A stretch of DNA of 64,000 nucleotides from Rhodococcus sp. ARC_M6 (GTDB taxonomy: Bacteria; Actinomycetota; Actinomycetes; Mycobacteriales; Mycobacteriaceae): assembly GCF_022810305.1 (NCBI RefSeq), contig NZ_JALGQH010000023.1:37459-101458 (forward strand). The letters run 5' to 3'. The translations under genes and the position numbers were made by a program. Every line of letters starts with the position of its first letter. Position 1 is the first letter of the stretch. This document shows positions 59,310 through 64,000 of this stretch, in pieces. The notes under the pieces were generated by a model, which was given only the letters and a program-made list of their open reading frames with translations, was not told where the DNA came from and did no database searches.

Positions 59310-60077
59310 GTGGATATCGCGGACTGGGGCCTACTCATGACAGCTGCAACTGCGGCGGGTTGGGTAGATGCCGTCGTCGGTGGTGGTGGTTTGATTCTGC
59401 TCCCGGCACTGTTCCTGGTGGCGCCCCAGTTGACGCCACAGGCCGCGCTGGCCACCAACAAGCTGACCGCGTTCACCGGCACCAGCGCCGCTGTCTGGAC
59501 GTTCTCTCGTCGGATCCCGATGCAATGGCGTCAACTCGTCCCGGCAGCAATCTTGGCCGCAATCACCTCGGCGTGCGGCGCAGCTGCAGTCTCGTTGATC
59601 GACAAAAAATACTTCATACCCATCGTCATGGTCGTGTTGGTAGGCGTCGCGTTATTTGTGACGATGCGCCCGAGTTTGGGGACAACGCTGGCGACCCATC
59701 GCCCGACCCAACGAAAAACAGCGCTGGTGATCTTGCTGTCGGCGGGCCTCATCGGGCTTTACGACGGTTTGCTCGGCCCCGGCACGGGCACTTTCCTGAT
59801 CATCAGCTTCGCGACATTTCTGGGCACGGAATTTGTGCGCAGCGCCGCGATGGCGAAGGTGATCAACTTGGGATCCAACTTCGGGGCGTTGACGTATTTT
59901 GCCGTCGCGGGCCATGTGTGGTGGAGCTTGGGACTGGCGATGGCCGTGTGCAATGTGGTGGGCGCGGTCATCGGATCTCGGATGGCGCTGAGCAAGGGCT
60001 CCGGCTTTGTGCGGATCACACTGCTGGTTGTGGTCATTGCCATGGTGATTCGTCTGGGATGGCAGCAGTTCGGCTAG
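59310..60077 (+). CDS. TauE/SafE-family anion exporter
   Basis: 255-residue membrane protein with about eight helices. AATAAGWVDAVVGGGGLILL and LAAAVSLIDKK region for the first half; LIGLYDGLLGPGTGTFLIIS and NLGSNFGALTYFAVAGHVWW for the second, the two inverted TauE/SafE repeats. Exports or imports sulphite, sulphonates or similar anions; substrate not predictable. GTG 59310. Divergent from the kinase gene, just upstream of tldD. Confidence 0.92.
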   Translation: MDIADWGLLMTAATAAGWVDAVVGGGGLILLPALFLVAPQLTPQAALATNKLTAFTGTSAAVWTFSRRIPMQWRQLVPAAILAAITSACGAAAVSLIDKKYFIPIVMVVLVGVALFVTMRPSLGTTLATHRPTQRKTALVILLSAGLIGLYDGLLGPGTGTFLIISFATFLGTEFVRSAAMAKVINLGSNFGALTYFAVAGHVWWSLGLAMAVCNVVGAVIGSRMALSKGSGFVRITLLVVVIAMVIRLGWQQFG

Positions 60078-60081
60078 CGTG

Positions 60082-61608
60082 ATGACGGTGACCGTCACCC
60101 GAGATGTCGATGCAGATTTCCTCGCCCTCCCCCTCAATGCCGTTGCGGAGGCAGCGCTGTCCGCAGCCCGCGCTGCCGGAGCGCAGCACGCGGATGTCCG
60201 CGTTCACCGCCTGCTTACCCAGTCGATCCGGTTGCGCGACGGCAAAGTTCAAGCCGTCTCGGACAGCGACGAAGTGGGATTAGCCGTCCGCGTCATCGTC
60301 GACGGAACGTGGGGTTTCGCTTCGCATGCCGAGGTTTCGCCGGAAATCGCAGTACTGATCGCCCGCCAAGCTGTCGAGGTTGCCCTCGCATTGCGCTCCC
60401 TCAATCGCGATCCGGTCGCTCTGGCCGATGAACCGGTCTATGCCGACGCAACCTGGGTTTCGCCGTACGCGGTCGATCCGTTTGCAGTTCCGACGGCAGA
60501 AAAGGTTGATCTACTTGTCGACTATTCCGGGCGTCTGCAGGCATCCGACGGCGTCGACCACGTCACGGCCAGCGTCTTGCAGGTCAAGGAACAGACGTTC
60601 TACGCCGACCTTGCCGGTTCCTCTATCACCCAGCAGCGTGTGCGCCTGCACCCCGAGTTCGAGGCAACTGCCGTCGACAAGTCGGCAGGCAGTTTCGAGT
60701 CGATGCGGACGTTGGCTCCGCCGGTGGCCCGCGGCTGGGAGTACCTGGGCTCGGAAAGCACCTGGGACTGGTCCGACGAGCTGGCACACATCCCAGCGTG
60801 GCTGGCCGAGAAGGTCAAGGCTCCGTCCGTCACACCGGGTCTGACGGACTTGGTGATCGATCCGACAAATCTGTGGCTCACGATCCACGAATCCATCGGT
60901 CATGCAACCGAATACGACCGCGCGATCGGCTATGAAGCCGCGTACGCCGGCACCTCTTTCGCGACGCCCGAGAAGTTGGGCACACTGAAATACGGCACAC
61001 AGATCATGCACGTCACCGCTGACCGAACCGCCGAGCATGGCCTGGCCAGCGTCGGATTCGACGACGACGGGGTTGCCTCGCAGCGGTGGGATCTCGTGAA
61101 CGACGGCACCCTGGTCGGCTACCAACTCGATCGCGCGTTTGCGCCGCGCCTGGGCTTGGAGCGCTCCAACGGTTGCTCGTACGCCGACTCCGCGCACCAC
61201 GTTCCGATCCAGCGGATGGCCAACGTGTCCCTCTCGGCGGATCCTGAAACTGATACGTCGACGGCCGAGTTGATCTCACGCATCGAAAACGGCATCTATG
61301 TTGTCGGCGACAAGTCATGGTCAATTGACATGCAGCGCTACAACTTCCAGTTCACCGGCCAACGATTCTTCAAGATCCGTGACGGCAAACTCGACGGCCA
61401 ACTCCGCGACGTCGCGTATCAAGCCACGACCACAGACTTCTGGGGATCCATGGAAGCGGTCGGCGGAGCATCGACGTGGAAACTGGGCGGCGCCTTCAAC
61501 TGCGGCAAAGCTCAACCGGGGCAAGTTGCTGCCGTCAGTCACGGTTGCCCGTCTGCACTGTTCCGCGGAGTCAACATCCTCAACACCCGTTCGGAGGCTC
61601 AACAGTGA
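60082..61608 (+). CDS. tldD: TldD metalloprotease subunit
   Basis: 508 residues. TldD/PmbA family; TldD carries the catalytic HExxxH, here LTIHESIGHATEYDRAIG, and C-terminal GGASTWKLGGAFNCGKAQPG. With PmbA (TldE) it forms a heterodimeric protease degrading unfolded peptides and maturing small peptide products such as microcins. ATG 60082 chosen; GTG 60079 is equally open. The stop overlaps the next gene (GTGA), so expression is coupled. Confidence 0.95.
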   Translation: MTVTVTRDVDADFLALPLNAVAEAALSAARAAGAQHADVRVHRLLTQSIRLRDGKVQAVSDSDEVGLAVRVIVDGTWGFASHAEVSPEIAVLIARQAVEVALALRSLNRDPVALADEPVYADATWVSPYAVDPFAVPTAEKVDLLVDYSGRLQASDGVDHVTASVLQVKEQTFYADLAGSSITQQRVRLHPEFEATAVDKSAGSFESMRTLAPPVARGWEYLGSESTWDWSDELAHIPAWLAEKVKAPSVTPGLTDLVIDPTNLWLTIHESIGHATEYDRAIGYEAAYAGTSFATPEKLGTLKYGTQIMHVTADRTAEHGLASVGFDDDGVASQRWDLVNDGTLVGYQLDRAFAPRLGLERSNGCSYADSAHHVPIQRMANVSLSADPETDTSTAELISRIENGIYVVGDKSWSIDMQRYNFQFTGQRFFKIRDGKLDGQLRDVAYQATTTDFWGSMEAVGGASTWKLGGAFNCGKAQPGQVAAVSHGCPSALFRGVNILNTRSEAQQ

Positions 61609-62966
61609 TCATGGCGCAGCAGGTAGTCGAACGCGCATTGGCTGCGCGGACTGTCGACGAATCGATAGTCATCGTGACCGACGCCAGCGAAGCGTCGTTG
61701 CGGTGGGCCAACAATTCGATGACCACCAACGGAGTGTCACTGTCTCGCACGTGGACAGTCATTTCGATTGTGCGCGACGGTGATGTGACCCGCGTCGGCA
61801 CGGTCAGTTCCAGCAGTGTTGATCCCGAGCAGATCATCACTCTTGTGAAGGCCAGCGAGGAGGCTGCTCGCACAGCAACACCCGCCGACGACGCATCCGA
61901 TCTCATTCCAGCAGGTCCAGCCAGTTCCGACTGGGATCTGGCCCCGGTACTCACCGATATCAATGTCTTTGCGCAACTAGCGTCGGATCTTGCGACAGGT
62001 TTCGACGGTGACGATCAGCTGTTCGGCTTTGCCCACCACCAACTGCACACGACGTGGCTGGGTACCTCGAGCGGAGTGCGTCGACGCACAGTCCAGCCCA
62101 CCGGTTCCGTCGAGATCAACGGCAAGCGCGGCGACGCCAGCGCCTGGGTCGGATCCGGCACCGTCGACTTCACCGATATCTCCACATCGGACTTGTTGTC
62201 ACAGTTGACCACTCGCCTCGATTGGGCAAAGAACTCGGTGAGCCTGCCGGCCGGACGCTACGAAACCATCCTGCCCCCGTCCGCTGTCGCCGACCTCATG
62301 ATCTACCTGATGTGGACCATGGAGGGTCGCGGAGCCGAGGAAGGTCACACGGCTCTCTCCACTACCGGCGGAACGCGGATCGGTGAAACCCTCGGCAATC
62401 TAGCGTTGACCCTGACATCGGACCCCGAAGCTGACGGCCTGGAATCTGCGCCGTTTGTTGTCACCACATCGTCGAGCGAATCCGTCTCCGTCTTCGACAA
62501 CGGCCTGGATATCGATCGCGTCGACTGGATCAAGGACGGCATGATCGCCGCTCTCGCGTATCCGCGTCACGCTGCTCGAGAATTCGGTCGGCCAGTCGCC
62601 GTTCCCGGCGACAACCTGCTCCTGACCGGCGGTGACAGCAGTTCCATCGAGGACATGATCGCCAACACCGAGAAGGGGCTCCTTCTCACGACGCTCTGGT
62701 ACGTCCGCGAAGTCGATCCCACAACGCTGCTGCTCACCGGGTTGACCCGTGACGGGGTGTATCTGATCGAGAACGGCAAGATCGTGGGAGCGGTCAACAA
62801 CTTCCGATTTAACGAGAGCCCACTCGATCTGCTGAGGAGGGTCACCGAGGCCGGTCGCACCGAGGTCACACTCCCCCGCGAATGGAAGGACTGGTTCACC
62901 CGCACCGCAATGCCGCCGCTGCGGATCCCCGACTTCCACATGTCGTCGGTCAGCGCGGCGCAGTAG
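61605..62966 (+). CDS. pmbA: PmbA/TldE protease partner
   Basis: 453 residues from GTG 61605 (overlapping the tldD stop) or ATG 61611. Non-catalytic partner of TldD: lacks the HExxxH, keeps GRYETILPPSAVADLMIYLM, TLWYVREVDPTTLLLTGLTR, DGVYLIENGKIVGAVNNFRF. An upstream open frame from 61476 lies inside tldD and is not used. Complete, followed by 1 kb with only tiny ORFs. Confidence 0.94.
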   Translation: MIMAQQVVERALAARTVDESIVIVTDASEASLRWANNSMTTNGVSLSRTWTVISIVRDGDVTRVGTVSSSSVDPEQIITLVKASEEAARTATPADDASDLIPAGPASSDWDLAPVLTDINVFAQLASDLATGFDGDDQLFGFAHHQLHTTWLGTSSGVRRRTVQPTGSVEINGKRGDASAWVGSGTVDFTDISTSDLLSQLTTRLDWAKNSVSLPAGRYETILPPSAVADLMIYLMWTMEGRGAEEGHTALSTTGGTRIGETLGNLALTLTSDPEADGLESAPFVVTTSSSESVSVFDNGLDIDRVDWIKDGMIAALAYPRHAAREFGRPVAVPGDNLLLTGGDSSSIEDMIANTEKGLLLTTLWYVREVDPTTLLLTGLTRDGVYLIENGKIVGAVNNFRFNESPLDLLRRVTEAGRTEVTLPREWKDWFTRTAMPPLRIPDFHMSSVSAAQ

Positions 62967-63418
62967 AACGCTTTCTTCCTATTCACAAGGTTGGTGTCGA
63001 TCAGAAGCCGCGGTTCATCCCGTCAGCAGGGGATCGACCCAGAGCATCGACCGCGGCGATCAAACCTGCGACCGGGGCCAGTGCACAGAAGATAGACCAA
63101 AACCGAATATCGCGCGAAAGCTTCGCACAATCAGCCAGCCGATGCGAAGCCTACACTCATGCGCGGATTCGAGAATGAACAAAGTCCGCGAAATTCACTG
63201 TCCATCTCAGCACGCCGGCAACTTATCCACTTAACGACGGAGCGATACGCTGATGATGCAGAGAATACGATCCTGGAAAACGAAATAATTTCGATAAATG
63301 TTCAGGAAATATGCAATGTGCCCTGCAGCATTTTCGACCCACCATCCTGTCGTCGACGACTACTGGTGCTGCGCATACCCGCTGAACAGGTGATACGCAG
63401 CACCATTCGTCACTGAGG

Positions 63419-63526
63419 TTACTGCGGGATCTCCGGAGTCTCCGGCGAGTCCGATGAAAATGAATCAACGAATGCGATCAACTTTTGCAACAGTACCGAG
63501 ATATCGAAATCTTCCAAACTACCCAT
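63419..63526 (-). CDS. Acidic micropeptide
   Basis: 35 residues: MGSLEDFDISVLLQKLIAFV then DSFSSDSPETPEIPQ. Amphipathic helix plus an acidic Pro/Ser tail. GAAGGGAAG lies 6 bp before the ATG and TTGACA (63590-63595) some 65 bp up. Size and charge recall the tiny cell-wall channel peptides of corynebacteria, but this is only a resemblance. Confidence 0.5.
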   Translation of the reverse strand: MGSLEDFDISVLLQKLIAFVDSFSSDSPETPEIPQ

Positions 63527-63692
63527 TTCAATCTTCCCTTCGCTGTGATCTTGAATCAATCCTTACAACACCGAATGTAGATCACATTTTGTCAACGCGC
63601 ACGGCAACTCTCCCACGATGTCGACATTGCGGCAATCAGCAAGATCTCGGTTAATATTGCGTATACAGCCAGCTCAATGGACCGTAATCCAC

Positions 63693-63800
63693 ATGCCTAC
63701 CCCGACAGAAATGCAAGGTAAATACATTCAAGCTAATTTTGGGAAAAGTTTATCGGAATCCGAGAAAATGGATGAAATCTGGTTGTGCACCAGCCGATGA
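63693..63800 (+). CDS. Possible micropeptide ORF
   Basis: 35 residues, MPTPTEMQGKYIQANFGKSL then SESEKMDEIWLCTSR, in AT-rich sequence. No ribosome-binding site seen, so doubtful. Confidence 0.25.
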   Translation: MPTPTEMQGKYIQANFGKSLSESEKMDEIWLCTSR

Positions 63801-64000
63801 AACCTCCCCGGAGTCGATCGTCAGCATCATCTACCCCGCCCTGAAGGACCAGGTTTGCTGCTCACCAACCTAACCTCAATCTTGCATGAGAGGCCGCTGC
63901 CGGCCTGAGCGGTTCGCCGATCATGTTTTCACGGCCCGAATCAGTATCCGAATATGACCGGTCGACCCGTGTGCAGTCGGGATGCTGCCGGATTCCACAT

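Larger units (their letters stand above)
62967..64000. other. AT-richer end region, no conventional gene
   Basis: Base composition from about 63150 to 63800 is visibly richer in A and T than the rest. A minus-strand frame ending at 63001 (DIRFWSIFCALAPVAGLIAA) looks coding but has no start. Two micropeptide ORFs are listed separately. Nothing recognisable lies in the last 200 bp. Confidence 0.5.

Overview
The window looks like chromosomal DNA of a mycolic-acid actinomycete, most likely a Rhodococcus of the erythropolis/qingshengii type. The genes are GC-rich and actinobacterial. They include a resuscitation-promoting factor with a CRP-type upstream site, UsfY-family proteins, a GAF-ANTAR regulator, a mycobacterial-style SecD fragment, DUF6131- and DUF6480-like small membrane proteins and a TldD/PmbA pair. 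Species is an inference. No rRNA, tRNA or CRISPR array was seen.

Layout. 0-3.2 kb: a partial amidohydrolase, fxsA, an exported protein and an orphan NarL-type response regulator. 3.3-42.6 kb: an accessory stress region built from small, repeatedly duplicated and partly decayed cassettes. It holds two intact KatE catalases plus a remnant, Dps, four CsbD-like genes (one frameshifted, one chimeric), two UsfY plus a remnant, two DUF6131 genes, two Rho_N small proteins, two MerR regulators, HemK2-like methyltransferases, a haem-oxygenase-like/CDGSH pair plus its deletion scar, two new-looking small protein families, metA between two resolvase scars, and a four-gene glycosyltransferase / acyl-CoA dehydrogenase-like / PIG-L deacetylase / methyltransferase operon. 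42.7-54.3 kb: a more ordinary region with a flavoprotein, Rpf, an M23 lipoprotein, a flavin monooxygenase, an acyl-CoA dehydrogenase and SRPBCC. 54.3-58 kb: an ISAs1 scar, a complete IS481-type element with target duplication, a secreted RCC1-repeat protein and a secD fragment. 58.1-63 kb: a sensor kinase, a TauE/SafE transporter, tldD and pmbA. The last kilobase is AT-richer and holds only tiny ORFs.

Two regulatory patterns tie the accessory region together. (i) Short motifs of the form GTTT/GTTC-N15-GGGTA, the SigF/SigB-type general-stress promoter, lie before the CsbD, DUF6131, Rho_N, small PDG-family, SDR and epimerase genes. (ii) A 22-bp interrupted palindrome, ATCTRT-N10-ATAGAT, lies 57-58 bp upstream of both MerR genes and at 63-134 bp before usfY, an acidic small protein, and members of a small-ORF family, one of them ahead of dps. 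It overlaps candidate promoters with long spacers, as MerR operators do. I infer a MerR-controlled regulon nested in a SigF-like general stress regulon.

The orphan response regulator (ends 2575, starts 3234) and orphan kinase (58108-59271) are on the same strand in the order expected for one kinase-regulator operon. I infer that the roughly 55 kb between them may be inserted DNA that split a two-component operon; a comparison with related genomes would decide this.
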